The notes beneath the pieces were generated by a model, which saw nothing but the letters and a program-made list of their open reading frames with translations, was not told the DNA's origin and searched no databases. Shown here in pieces: positions 27,215-35,775 of a stretch of DNA of 64,000 nt; position 1 is the first letter of the stretch, and each line of letters starts with the position of its first letter. Made by a program: the position numbers and the translations under genes. Origin of the DNA: Candidatus Cloacimonadota bacterium (lineage in GTDB: Bacteria > Cloacimonadota > Cloacimonadia > Cloacimonadales > Cloacimonadaceae); the NCBI GenBank assembly GCA_023421135.1, contig JAEZUG010000019.1:1-64000 (forward strand), written 5' to 3'.

Positions 27215-29299
27215 ATGCGTAAAAGAGCACTATGGTTTGTCGTTTGGTTTTGTGCGCTCGCCCTGAGCGCTCAGCCGCCCGAGTGGGAGATCTCCGTCCC
27301 ACCAGTATATGTAACCCAAACCCACTATGACTATATGAACGGCGGCTATGCCGACCTGCCCCTGGCAGAATTTCCTCTCACTCTGGGCGGTGGGAGGATG
27401 ATGACATATCATGCCCGCCGGGGAAGCTACTCCAGCCTGCGCAAAGTTTATTTCAATTACATAGATGGGCTGGATCAGTTGCAGCCAATAGTTGATCCCT
27501 GGCAGGACGTGAGCCTGAACATGGGCTTTCCCTCACTGGCATTTGACCCCACGCTCAACCGTGCCCTCTTCTCCTGGCACGAATCCCACGACGCGGATAC
27601 CCCCCTGGAAGTGGTGTTTATGCACGAGTATGACCCCTTGGGCGTCCCCGGTCTCTACAGCAACCGCTTCACCGTGTTTGACCCGCCCGCCATCCCCTCT
27701 GGGCACGAGAATGACGAATTCATCTGGCCCAGCATCAAGACGGGACCATCCCCAAACCCCGGGATGAGAAGAGTTTACATCCTGGCAAGGAACAACACCG
27801 CCGGTGCGAACGGCAATCCCATCAACAACGTGATGGTTGCCTACGCGGATTACGATGAAGCGCTGCTGAACGCTGGACAGAACCTGAACTGGACTTATAA
27901 CACCATTCCGCTGCTGGATGACTGGCAAAACTACACTGGAGATCTCAACCGCCGGATGCATGGTTCATTCGCGGTGGGTGATGACGGCAGAATCTACTAC
28001 GCCGGCTACCACTATGCCTACGATGAGGTTGCCGAAGAATCACTCGCAGGGCCAGACCTCGACGTCTTCGTCTGCGACAACTACGGCGCCGGAGCCTGGC
28101 AGCATTACAGCCTCTCCAGCAGGATTCCCTCCTCCAACCCCTGGAATCCCGTGCTGAGCCGCCATGCATTCTACTACGGCGCCCCGCCCGAGGAAGAGAT
28201 TCCCATCCCCGACGAGGAGATTTACTACTACATCTCCAACAGCAGCCATTTCAACCTCTATACAGATTCGCAGGGCAAGCTGCACATGCCGGGTCTGTGG
28301 ATGCTGTGCCTTGGAGAGCAGAATTATGCGATCTGGGAAGCGACAACTGTGAAGGAAGCGGTGTTTGATCCCGACACCCACGAGTTCAGTATCCGCGAGG
28401 TCTATCCCGTGGCGGGAACCAGTTCCGACGATCTCTGGTGGATGCCTTGGGACACCGACGGCGACCTGATCGCTGATAACTGGCCCCCGATCCACCTCCA
28501 GCCGGAGATGACGCTAAACTGCTTCCCCTGGTGCCATTGGGATTTGGTCCAGGGAATTGGGATTATGGTGTCGCAAAGCAACTACACGCGCCTGACCGGA
28601 AGCGGCGATGGAACGCTCGTTTGCCTCTGGCAGGATAGTTACAAGGCGCGGATGTATCACCTCAACCCCGATGAATATCCTCAGAATGCCCCTTACTCGG
28701 ATAATCCGGAGATATATCTCTCCGTGAGCCTGGACAATGGAGCTCACTGGCTGGAGCCCATCGTCTTCAGCGCGGTGGATACTCCCGAACTGGCGGGAAT
28801 GACGCCTATGTGGGTCAATCCTTCCAATGACCTGCTGTCCCTAAATAGCGGGAATCCGGAGCAATGGAAACGCCTCTTTCTGATGTTTCTGGACGACCAC
28901 AACTGGGGTCCTGCGCTGCCGCCCTCGCAAGAGGTAGACTGGGGCAACATCATGTATATGGCGCTGGATTTCGCAGTACCGGCGGTGGGTATCTCCACCC
29001 CGGAACTCCCTCCCGCTATGCCCACGCAGCTAAAGGCCTGGCCCAATCCCTTCGCAGCTTCCTGCCGTTTGGAGTTCTCCCTGCCCACACGCGGAGCCGC
29101 CGAACTGGTGGTCTATAACCTCCGCGGGCAGGTAGTGCGCCGCCTTGACACTGGTTATCTCCAGGAAGGTGAACACAGTCTGGCTTGGGACGGTCACGAC
29201 GATTCCGGAGCGAGCTGTGCGCAGGGCATCTATCTGCTGAAACTTAGCCAGCAAGGCAAAGACCTCGCCACGCGGAGAATAACTCTCCTGCGCAGATGA
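27215..29299 (+). CDS. GC-rich secreted protein with FlgD-type sorting tail
   Basis: 694 aa. ATG 27215 has a GGGAGG RBS and starts a signal peptide (MRKRALWFVVWFCALALSAQ). The body has repeated Trp/Tyr-rich strands (FIWPSIKTGPSPNPGMRRVY, SQSNYTRLTGSGDGTLVCLW, VSLDNGAHWLEPIVFS) and resembles sialidase/BNR-type propeller repeats (S.DNG..W). The tail is the FlgD-like module LKAWPNPFAAS...VVYNLRGQVVRRL...GIYLLKL. Base composition is visibly more GC-rich than its neighbours, which may mean recent transfer or a different expression class. The substrate is unknown. Confidence 0.8.
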   Translation: MRKRALWFVVWFCALALSAQPPEWEISVPPVYVTQTHYDYMNGGYADLPLAEFPLTLGGGRMMTYHARRGSYSSLRKVYFNYIDGLDQLQPIVDPWQDVSLNMGFPSLAFDPTLNRALFSWHESHDADTPLEVVFMHEYDPLGVPGLYSNRFTVFDPPAIPSGHENDEFIWPSIKTGPSPNPGMRRVYILARNNTAGANGNPINNVMVAYADYDEALLNAGQNLNWTYNTIPLLDDWQNYTGDLNRRMHGSFAVGDDGRIYYAGYHYAYDEVAEESLAGPDLDVFVCDNYGAGAWQHYSLSSRIPSSNPWNPVLSRHAFYYGAPPEEEIPIPDEEIYYYISNSSHFNLYTDSQGKLHMPGLWMLCLGEQNYAIWEATTVKEAVFDPDTHEFSIREVYPVAGTSSDDLWWMPWDTDGDLIADNWPPIHLQPEMTLNCFPWCHWDLVQGIGIMVSQSNYTRLTGSGDGTLVCLWQDSYKARMYHLNPDEYPQNAPYSDNPEIYLSVSLDNGAHWLEPIVFSAVDTPELAGMTPMWVNPSNDLLSLNSGNPEQWKRLFLMFLDDHNWGPALPPSQEVDWGNIMYMALDFAVPAVGISTPELPPAMPTQLKAWPNPFAASCRLEFSLPTRGAAELVVYNLRGQVVRRLDTGYLQEGEHSLAWDGHDDSGASCAQGIYLLKLSQQGKDLATRRITLLRR

Positions 29300-29337
29300 C
29301 TGGGCTGATATAATAAACAAGAGACAGTTGCATATGC

Positions 29338-29366
29338 CCCAATACATGGTGCGTATTGGGTTTCTT
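29338..29366 (+). terminator. Terminator after the GC-rich secreted protein gene
   Basis: CCCAATAC (29338-29345) pairs with GTATTGGG (29353-29360), followed by TTTCTTCT. Confidence 0.6.
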
Positions 29367-29532
29367 CTCCCTGCTCCGCGTATCGTCATTCCTGCGACCG
29401 GGGTCCTCGCCAAACCGCTTGCGGTTTGGTGGGGTGGGAACGAGACTGTGTCAAAAGGAGCAGAATGTCCCGAGCTTGCCAGGAAGTCCGGAACGAAGTG
29501 GAGGACGCTGATTGTCACTCTGTCACTGAATC

Positions 29533-29609
29533 GACACCCATGAGACACCCATGTGACACCCATGTGACACCCATGTAAACTCATGCGTGTCTAATGAGTA
29601 TGAGATGCG
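29533..29609 (+). repeat. 77-bp element, copy C
   Basis: Four 11-bp units, AAA spacer, CTCATGCGTGTC inverted arm, and a tail with substitutions (TAATGAGTATGAGATGCG). Same orientation as copy A. Confidence 0.85.
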
Positions 29610-29641
29610 TATTTTACGGGTACTCTTTTAGTGAACAGATA

Positions 29642-29733
29642 GGTAAGCGCATAGCTGGGAGACTGCGGCTCACCTCTATTCACCATTAACTTTTCACTAT
29701 TAACTTGTAGGGGCAGACCTGTTTGTCTGCCCG
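29642..29733 (-). repeat. Composite dispersed repeat, copy 3
   Basis: Reverse-oriented: GGTAAGCGCATAGCTGGGAG, the CACCATTAAC/CACTATTAAC pair and GGGCAGACCTGTTTGTCTGC. The heptamer tract is missing in this copy. Confidence 0.75.
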
Positions 29734-29807
29734 TGCCCTGTTCTGCCAAATCACCCCAAACCCCAAACTTCTAACTTCTAACTCCTAACTTCCAACTGAA
29801 AAAAGTA

Positions 29808-29835
29808 TTGACACCAGAGGCGCCTCTGATATCTT
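29808..29835 (+). promoter_or_regulatory. Candidate nadC promoter with embedded palindromic operator
   Basis: TTGACA at 29808-29813 and TATCTT at 29830-29835 with 16-nt spacing. The spacer contains the perfect palindrome AGAGGCGCCTCT (29816-29827), well placed to be a repressor operator. The binding protein is unknown. Confidence 0.45.
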
Positions 29836-29966
29836 GGCATTCCAAAGAGGTTCAATAGATAATGTGCTTTAATAGAAAGAAACAGACTTGTCCAAGTAAG
29901 ATCGATAGATTTTCCAACAGAGCGTTTGCGCATAGCAGATGCTCTTTTTTTTTGGAGTAAATTCTG

Positions 29967-30788
29967 ATGATGATTGACGAGATTATCCGCCTGGCCCTGG
30001 CCGAAGATATCGGCACCGGGGATATCACCACCCGCTATCTGGATCTGGAAGCCGTCCGCAGCACAGCCTATATGGTTGCCAAAGCCGAAGGCATCATCGC
30101 CGGAACCGAGATTGCTCATAAGGTCTTCAAGGCTGTCGATCCCGAGCTTAAAGTAACTCTTTACAAGAAGGATGGAGATAGCGTTCAACCCACCGAGGAA
30201 ATCATGCGGATCGAAGGTAAGGCCTCCTCTATTTTGATGGGAGAGCGCACTGCGTTGAACTTCATCCAAAGAATGAGCGGGATTGCCACCCGCACCCGCA
30301 GTATCGTCACTGCCCTGGGCAAGACTTCCACCCGGCTTTTGGATACCCGCAAGACCACTCCGCTCCTGCGGGAACTGGAGAAACAGGCTGTCAAGATCGG
30401 CGGAGGCTACAATCACCGTTTTGGGCTCTACGATATGATCCTCCTCAAGGAGAACCACATCCGGGCGGCCGGTGGCATCTCGGAAGCCGTTCGCAGGGTC
30501 AAGCTTCACAACACCAGCTACAAAATCGAGTGTGAAGTCACCAATCCCGCCGAGCTCGAGGAAGCCGTCAATGCCGGTGTGGACAGGGTTATGCTGGACA
30601 ATATGAAGCCCAGGGACATCCGCGCTGCCGTGAAGAAATATGGCAAGAGGGTGGAGCTGGAAGTATCCGGAGGCATCACCGAAGAAAGCGCAGCGATTCT
30701 GGCCAAAGCGGGGGTGCACTATATCTCCTCCGGTGCCATGACGCACTCGTATAAATCATTGGACATCAGTTTATTATTTAAGGAGTAA
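29967..30788 (+). CDS. nadC: Nicotinate-nucleotide pyrophosphorylase (quinolinate phosphoribosyltransferase)
   Basis: 273 aa, normal family length. It converts quinolinate and PRPP to nicotinate mononucleotide in de novo NAD synthesis. The sequence shows LAEDIGTGDITT at the N-terminus, the ERTALNFIQRMSGIAT block near 93, the DTRKTTP loop near 130, GGYNHRFGLYDMILLKENHI near 150 and ECEV...VDRVMLDNM near 190-213. ATG 29967 or 29970 is possible; a GGAG RBS precedes both. The partner nadB lies 10 kb away on the other strand and nadA is not in the window. Two bases separate it from the zinc-ribbon gene. Confidence 0.96.
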   Translation: MMIDEIIRLALAEDIGTGDITTRYLDLEAVRSTAYMVAKAEGIIAGTEIAHKVFKAVDPELKVTLYKKDGDSVQPTEEIMRIEGKASSILMGERTALNFIQRMSGIATRTRSIVTALGKTSTRLLDTRKTTPLLRELEKQAVKIGGGYNHRFGLYDMILLKENHIRAAGGISEAVRRVKLHNTSYKIECEVTNPAELEEAVNAGVDRVMLDNMKPRDIRAAVKKYGKRVELEVSGGITEESAAILAKAGVHYISSGAMTHSYKSLDISLLFKE

Positions 30789-30790
30789 GG

Positions 30791-31519
30791 ATGGAAGAAA
30801 CTTTAAAGATACTTATACAAATGCAAAGCCTGGACGACAAGATTGGTCAGTACCGTCAGTTGCAGGATGAATTGCCCAAACAGCTCAATTCTATCCTGGA
30901 AAAAGTGGAAATCGCCACTGCCAAGCTCCTGGAAACTGAAACTCAAAGAGCCGAGCTGGGCAAGAAGCTCCGTGCCGTGGAAATGGATATCAAGAGCAAC
31001 CAGGAGCAGGCCAAAAAGTATGCCACGCAGCTCACAGATATAAAGACTAACAAAGAATATAAGGCTCTGAATAGCGAGATTGCTTTTCTGCACAGTAAGA
31101 TCTCCGATCTGGAGAGTGGTGAGCTCGAGCTTATGGACGAAGATGCAGTCTTTAAGAAACAGATAGATGAAGACAAGGCTGCTCTAGCCGCCGCGGAACA
31201 GGAAAAGAAGGACAAAGAGGGTGATCTCCGGGCTCAGATCAGTAAACTGGAAGCTACTATCGAGGAGACCAGAGCCGCCCGCAACGATCTGGCACGCACT
31301 CTGCCCACTTCGTTGATCAAACAATATGGCAACATGATCAAGAACCGCAACAACAAAGCTGTTTCTTTTATCCGGAACGACGCCTGCAGCATCTGTGGTT
31401 TTAATCTCCGTCCTCAGATCAAGATCGACCTTCAGCTTCGTCGCAAGATCATCAATTGTGAAAATTGCGGCCGCATCCTGATCATCCCCTTCGCCGAAGT
31501 AAGTCCGGCAGAAGATTGA
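30791..31519 (+). CDS. C4 zinc-ribbon coiled-coil protein (COG1579-like)
   Basis: 242 aa. A long coiled coil (about residues 10-175, Lys/Glu/Leu-rich with KYATQLTDIKTNKEYKALNSEI) is followed by a C4 zinc ribbon, CSICGFNLRP...CENCGRIL, near 198-235. The family is widespread, is thought to bind nucleic acid, and is often near RNase P RNA or rnhA genes. Here it sits immediately upstream of the RNase P RNA gene, in keeping with that. The molecular function is not settled. Confidence 0.88.
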   Translation: MEETLKILIQMQSLDDKIGQYRQLQDELPKQLNSILEKVEIATAKLLETETQRAELGKKLRAVEMDIKSNQEQAKKYATQLTDIKTNKEYKALNSEIAFLHSKISDLESGELELMDEDAVFKKQIDEDKAALAAAEQEKKDKEGDLRAQISKLEATIEETRAARNDLARTLPTSLIKQYGNMIKNRNNKAVSFIRNDACSICGFNLRPQIKIDLQLRRKIINCENCGRILIIPFAEVSPAED

Positions 31520-31548
31520 TCTTTCCATTAGTTTAATTATTATAGAAT

Positions 31549-31970
31549 CCGCTTCAGGAAGACGAAGATGTCTGCTGCGTCACTTGTGACGTGGAGGAAA
31601 GTCCGGACACCATAGGGCAGGATACTTCCTAACGGGAAGCTGCAGCAATGCAGAGCCAGCTCCACAGAAATAAACCGCGCAGTGCCCCTCCGGGGTTTAC
31701 ATCAGTAGAGCCCGGAAGGGTGCTGCGTAAGGGTGAAATGGCGGTGTAAGAGACCACCGGTGAGGGTGGTGACATCCTCAGCCAGGAAAGCCTTATCCGG
31801 TGCAATGCCAAATAGGAAAGCTTGCGTGGCCCGCGCACTTAGCTTTCGGGTAGGCAGCTTGAACCCTCTCCCGGAAACGGGAGCCAGCGTCGCGAGACAG
31901 GGTCCAGAGGAATAGACATCAGCTTGCTTGCAAGCCAACAGAATCCGGCTTATCGATCGTCCTGAAGCGG
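31549..31970 (+). ncRNA. rnpB: RNase P RNA (bacterial class A)
   Basis: Catalytic RNA of tRNA 5'-end maturation. The conserved P4 region GAGGAAAGTCCGGACACCAT is at 31594-31613, and its 3' partner ACAGAATCCGGCTTA is near 31938-31952. The ends pair exactly: CCGCTTCAGG at 31549-31558 with CCTGAAGCGG at 31961-31970 (helix P1), which sets the boundaries. Length about 422 nt is typical. TATAGA at 31541-31546 is a plausible -10 box just upstream. Confidence 0.95.
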
Positions 31971-32407
31971 TGTTTTATCTCGGATATGTTTGGACCAAGT
32001 TCTGCCGCTATCTATTGGTGTCCATCAAGCTCTGAGCCTGGACTGGAGTACATTTGTGGTTCATCTATCTTAGCCTCAGACGTGAATATTCCCAGTTACC
32101 TGGAAAGGTACTTCGGGAATCTATTTTTCGGAAACTTGTCTATACATTTCCACAGTTTCTGGGTTGCTTGTTGACTCTTTTACTACGGTTTATTATCTTG
32201 TTGTGCAAGCTATTAACCTGTCTTAGCCCTAGCGGTGATGGCAGAACGGCGACAAGCCGGATTGTGGATAGCAGAAAAGCTTGAAAATATATCTTGACAT
32301 CATCAAGGGATGCGGTAGCTTGTAGTCAGGTTCGGACTCTAAGGTCGGAGCCCATTGAAGTGAAAATTAGAAAAAGAATCTTAATACACGTGTTTTCAGG
32401 AGGAATT
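31971..32407. other. Intergenic region after rnpB
   Basis: No gene or dispersed repeat recognised. Open frames here lack family features. A perfect TTGACA lies at 32294-32299 with only a weak -10 (TAGCTT, 32316), and a TTCGGACTC/GTCGGAGCC imperfect dyad lies at about 32330-32350, upstream of the GGAGGA RBS of the next gene. Confidence 0.55.
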
Positions 32408-33784
32408 ATGAAACACATACGTTTATTTTTGTTGATGCTTCTCGTAGCTTTTTCGGGAGTACTGTTAGCTAACCAAGCGCTTGATTGCGGTATCGAGAGA
32501 GCAAACCCGAGTGGAAACCATGTTCAGGTTGCCTCTACGCTTGATATCACGGATGCATTCACTTTTGAGTGTTGGATTTATCCCACGGATTTGGGAAATG
32601 TTGCAGACCATCAGGAAATTAAAGACTTCGGTCGGACAATATTCTCTTCATCTACTGGTAACCCAGCAGCCTATCCATTGTTACTTATGTTGAAGGGAAC
32701 TCAGTTCAGGTTAAGAACTTGGCAAACCACAACCACCGATGTTGTTTACAATTCGACTATTTCTATTAACCAATGGTATCATGTAGCTGTTACCTCGACC
32801 AAGGGTGGAACAACAAAGATGTATCTGGATGGTGTAGAGGTTATCTCTTTTGATAATGCTGGTCTTGGTACATGGAATCTTCCTCTCACAATCGGTGCCA
32901 TTCGGCCTATTAGATCTGGAACCAACTTATCTTTTGCTGGTAGAATCGATGAAGTCAGAGTATGGAATTATGTTAAAACCCAACAAGAGATTAATGACTT
33001 GAAGGATTACATGCTTCCGGATACTTATCCCAATCTGATTGGCAACTGGAGTTTTGAAGAGACATCGGGAGTTACTGCCTATGATACATCGGGTGAAGGG
33101 AAGGATGGAGTATATGCAAACTTCACTAATCCTATATGGGTACCCGGTAATGATAACGTAGAAACCCTTCCCATCGAGCTTTCTTCATTTACAGCCGTTC
33201 CCAATGCTCAGTATTTTGTGGAGCTGCATTGGATCACTCAGTCTGAGACCAATGTTGCCGGTTTCAGGGTCTATCGTTCCAACACACCTTATCTGGATGA
33301 TGCCGAGATGTTCAGCACCTTTGTTGAAGCTCACAACACTTCTGATACTCAGTTCTACACCTTTGTTGACGAAGAGATCTATGCTTCCGGTACCTATTAC
33401 TATTGGCTGGAAAACGTCGATATGACAGGAAACACTCAGTTCCATGGTCCTGTGATTGCCACCGTGACCTACGGCGATCCCAACACACCTCCTGAGATTC
33501 CTGCCGTAGAGAATGGGATCCAGAAGATCTTCCCCAATCCTTTCAACCCCACTGCCAATATCATGTACACCTTGGTGGAAGATGCTGCAGTTAGCGTGAA
33601 CGTTTACAACCTTCGTGGCCAGCTCATCTCCAATGTGTTCAGTGGCACCAAGCAAGCTGGAACACATACTGTGGCTTGGAACGGTGTTGCCGATAGTGGC
33701 ACCGAGCTCAGTAGCGGTATCTACACCGTCACAGTGAAGATTGGCAACAAGCTTCATAGCCAACGGGTTGTCCTCAGCAAGTAA
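32408..33784 (+). CDS. Secreted LamG-domain protein with FlgD-type sorting tail
   Basis: 458 aa. ATG 32408 follows CAGGAGGAATT and starts a signal peptide (MKHIRLFLLMLLVAFSGVLL). Residues about 30-225 form a LamG/concanavalin-A-like lectin domain (FTFECWIYP, INQWYHVAVTS, KMYLDGVEV, RIDEVRVWNYVKTQQEI). Residues 255-360 (ELSSFTAVP...WITQSETNVAGFRVYRS...YYYWLENVD) are a linker module shared with the protein at 24471. The C-terminus is IFPNPFNPTANI...VYNLRGQLI...GIYTVTV. The lectin part is more AT-rich than the tail part, suggesting a domain swap. Probably binds polysaccharide at the cell surface. Confidence 0.88.
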   Translation: MKHIRLFLLMLLVAFSGVLLANQALDCGIERANPSGNHVQVASTLDITDAFTFECWIYPTDLGNVADHQEIKDFGRTIFSSSTGNPAAYPLLLMLKGTQFRLRTWQTTTTDVVYNSTISINQWYHVAVTSTKGGTTKMYLDGVEVISFDNAGLGTWNLPLTIGAIRPIRSGTNLSFAGRIDEVRVWNYVKTQQEINDLKDYMLPDTYPNLIGNWSFEETSGVTAYDTSGEGKDGVYANFTNPIWVPGNDNVETLPIELSSFTAVPNAQYFVELHWITQSETNVAGFRVYRSNTPYLDDAEMFSTFVEAHNTSDTQFYTFVDEEIYASGTYYYWLENVDMTGNTQFHGPVIATVTYGDPNTPPEIPAVENGIQKIFPNPFNPTANIMYTLVEDAAVSVNVYNLRGQLISNVFSGTKQAGTHTVAWNGVADSGTELSSGIYTVTVKIGNKLHSQRVVLSK

Positions 33785-33810
33785 TCCTCGTAAAACAAAC
33801 ATATATAAAT

Positions 33811-33840
33811 AAGCCCTCAGTAATGAGGGCTTTTTCTTTT
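33811..33840 (+). terminator. Rho-independent terminator of the LamG gene
   Basis: AAGCCCTCA-GTAA-TGAGGGCTT stem-loop followed by TTTTCTTTT. Confidence 0.9.
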
Positions 33841-33912
33841 GTATAGTGGAAATTACATCCTGTCGCTTAGCTAGTAATGATACAAGCCACCGGGCAGCGT
33901 CTCCCGTGAAGT

Positions 33913-33949
33913 CACAAAAAAAAGGCTGAACCCGATAAGTTCAGCCTTT
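33913..33949 (-). terminator. Rho-independent terminator of eno
   Basis: On the minus strand AAAGGCTGAA...TTCAGCCTTT forms a 10-bp stem (33921-33930 with 33940-33949) followed by eight T (the A-run at 33916-33923). Confidence 0.88.
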
Positions 33950-33965
33950 GGTAAGTGAGAGATTC

Positions 33966-35243
33966 TCAGGATAGTTGTTTGATAGCTGCTTTGCCAGGGA
34001 AGATGGCGGCTTCGCCCAGTTCTTCCTCAATGCGGAGCAACTGGTTGTATTTGGCAATGCGTTCGCTGCGGGAGATGGAACCGGTCTTGATCTGACCGGT
34101 GTTGAGAGCAACAGCCAGGTCGGCAATAAAGGTATCGCAAGTTTCGCCGGAGCGGTGGGAAACCACGGCTGTCCATCCTGCCTTGTGAGCAGTGTTGATG
34201 GCATCGATGGTCTCTGTCACTGTGCCAATTTGGTTCAGCTTGATCAGCACGGAATTGGCAGCTTTCTCTTTGATGCCGCGACGGATACGTTCGGGATTGG
34301 TGACCAGCAGGTCATCTCCCATAATCTGAATCCTGCCACCCAGGCGTTGATTCATAGCTTTAAAGCCATCCCAATCGTTCTCATCCAATCCATCTTCGAT
34401 GGAGCAGATGGGATAGCGATTGACCAGATCCTCGTAGTAATCGATCAACTGAGTGCTATTAAGTTTCTTGCCATCGATGTCGTAAGCACCACCAGAATAG
34501 AAGCTGGAAGCAGCGGCATCCAGAGCGATGAAGATGTCTTCACCGGGCTTGTATCCTGCTTTATTGATGGCTTCCATGATCACGATCAGAGCTTCTTCGT
34601 TGGAGGAGAGATTGGGGGCAAAACCGCCCTCGTCTCCCACACCTGTGGCCAGGCCACGATCGTTCAGAATCTTCTTCAGAGCATGGAATACTTCAGCATT
34701 CCAGCGCAGAGCTTCCCGGAAACTGGGAGCGCCTAGTGGCATGATCATGAATTCCTGAATATCGACGTTGTTATCGGCATGAGCTCCGCCATTGAGGATG
34801 TTGGACATCGGCACGGGCAGAGTGACGGCACCGGTGCCGCCCAGATAGCGATAGAGCGGCAGAGCCATCTCGATTGAAGAGACACGGGCTGCAGCCATGG
34901 ACACTGAAAGGATGGCATTGGCGCCCAGATTGGCTTTGTTGTGAGTACCATCCAGTTCGATCATGGTGCGATCCAGGATGGCTTGTTCTGAGGCGTCAAA
35001 GCCCAGGATTTCGAGCTCTATCTTATCGTTGACATTGGCAACGGCATTGAGCACGCCTTTACCGCCGTAACGGGCTTTATCTCCATCCCGGAGTTCGACT
35101 GCTTCATACTCACCAGTGGAGGCTCCACTGGGAACGGCAGCAACGGCAAAGACGCCGTTATCAAGCTGAATCTCGCACTCCACTGTGGGGTTTCCCCGGG
35201 AGTCGAGGATTTCGCGGGCTTTGAGGTGGACTATTTCGGACAT
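33966..35243 (-). CDS. eno: Enolase
   Basis: 425 aa. Glycolytic conversion of 2-phosphoglycerate to phosphoenolpyruvate. Conserved features: ILDSRGNPTVECE at the N-terminus, PSGASTGEYEAVELRDGD, GGAHADNNVDIQEFMIMP near 155, DEGGFAPNL near 205, SIEDGLDENDWDG near 285, GDDLLVTNPERI near 312, LIKLNQIGTVTET near 338 and SHRSGETCDTFIADLAV near 368. The start at 35243 has AAGGAG; GTG 35249 is an unneeded alternative. Single gene with its own terminator. Confidence 0.98.
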   Translation of the reverse strand: MSEIVHLKAREILDSRGNPTVECEIQLDNGVFAVAAVPSGASTGEYEAVELRDGDKARYGGKGVLNAVANVNDKIELEILGFDASEQAILDRTMIELDGTHNKANLGANAILSVSMAAARVSSIEMALPLYRYLGGTGAVTLPVPMSNILNGGAHADNNVDIQEFMIMPLGAPSFREALRWNAEVFHALKKILNDRGLATGVGDEGGFAPNLSSNEEALIVIMEAINKAGYKPGEDIFIALDAAASSFYSGGAYDIDGKKLNSTQLIDYYEDLVNRYPICSIEDGLDENDWDGFKAMNQRLGGRIQIMGDDLLVTNPERIRRGIKEKAANSVLIKLNQIGTVTETIDAINTAHKAGWTAVVSHRSGETCDTFIADLAVALNTGQIKTGSISRSERIAKYNQLLRIEEELGEAAIFPGKAAIKQLS

Positions 35244-35365
35244 TTTCACTCCTTATTAAGTGAACAGAGAACAGTGAACAGTGAACAGATTTTGCTTCGC
35301 TGCCAATACACAAGGTAAAAGGCCGAAGTAACTCTGAGCCACTGCTTGGTGATCTATCACATATA

Positions 35366-35737
35366 CTAATTCTCTGTTCGTTCCTTGGTGTTATTGTAGT
35401 TTATTAATCCTTGAATCATACGCTTCACCTCTTCTATGAGTTGAACTGCTTGCTGAGCAGACTCAAAGGAGACAAAGTCCAATTCTTCACTGACTATTAG
35501 CTGTGTGTCGAGTTCAGCACAGGAGCCCATGGCAATATACAGAAACTGAGCAAATTCCTTCTTGGAGTGTCTGGCGGCTCCCTCAGCTATGTTTGAGGGA
35601 ATAGACACCGCAGCTCGTCTCATCTGGCTTACCAAACCATATTTCTCTGATTCCGGAAACGTTGCAGTGAGCTGGTAAACTATCTTGGTAAGCTCAATCC
35701 CCTGCCTCCAGACTTTCAGATCTTTATGCGAAGACAA
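35366..35737 (-). CDS. Four-helix-bundle protein (23S rRNA-intervening-sequence type)
   Basis: 123 aa. Family phrases: DLKVWRQGIELTKIVYQLT, FPESEKYGLVSQMRRAAVSIPSNIAEGAAR, and FLYIAMGSCAELDTQL. Such proteins were first seen in intervening sequences of 23S rRNA genes but are mostly free-standing with an unknown role. The start is TTG 35737 with AGAGG eight bases upstream; no ATG fits. It lies 38 bases from the SPFH gene stop, on the same strand. A GTGAACA heptamer tract (35261-35290) lies between it and eno. Confidence 0.88.
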   Translation of the reverse strand: MSSHKDLKVWRQGIELTKIVYQLTATFPESEKYGLVSQMRRAAVSIPSNIAEGAARHSKKEFAQFLYIAMGSCAELDTQLIVSEELDFVSFESAQQAVQLIEEVKRMIQGLINYNNTKERTEN

Positions 35738-35775
35738 TGCACTAGCCTCTCTAATCTCTAATCACTAGTCCCTAG

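Larger units (their letters stand above)
29300..29966. other. Repeat cluster and nadC leader
   Basis: Contains the terminator above, an ATTCCTGCC-family fragment with the CCAAACCGC-TT-GCGGTTTGG hairpin (29410-29429), a 77-bp element (29533-29609), a composite repeat (29642-29733), then the nadC promoter region (29808-29835). An AGAGC...GCTCT dyad followed by T8-T10 lies at about 29920-29952, just ahead of the nadC RBS. Confidence 0.65.

Noticed and set aside
29778..30746. 322-codon minus-strand open frame
   Set aside because: Antisense to nadC and its promoter region.
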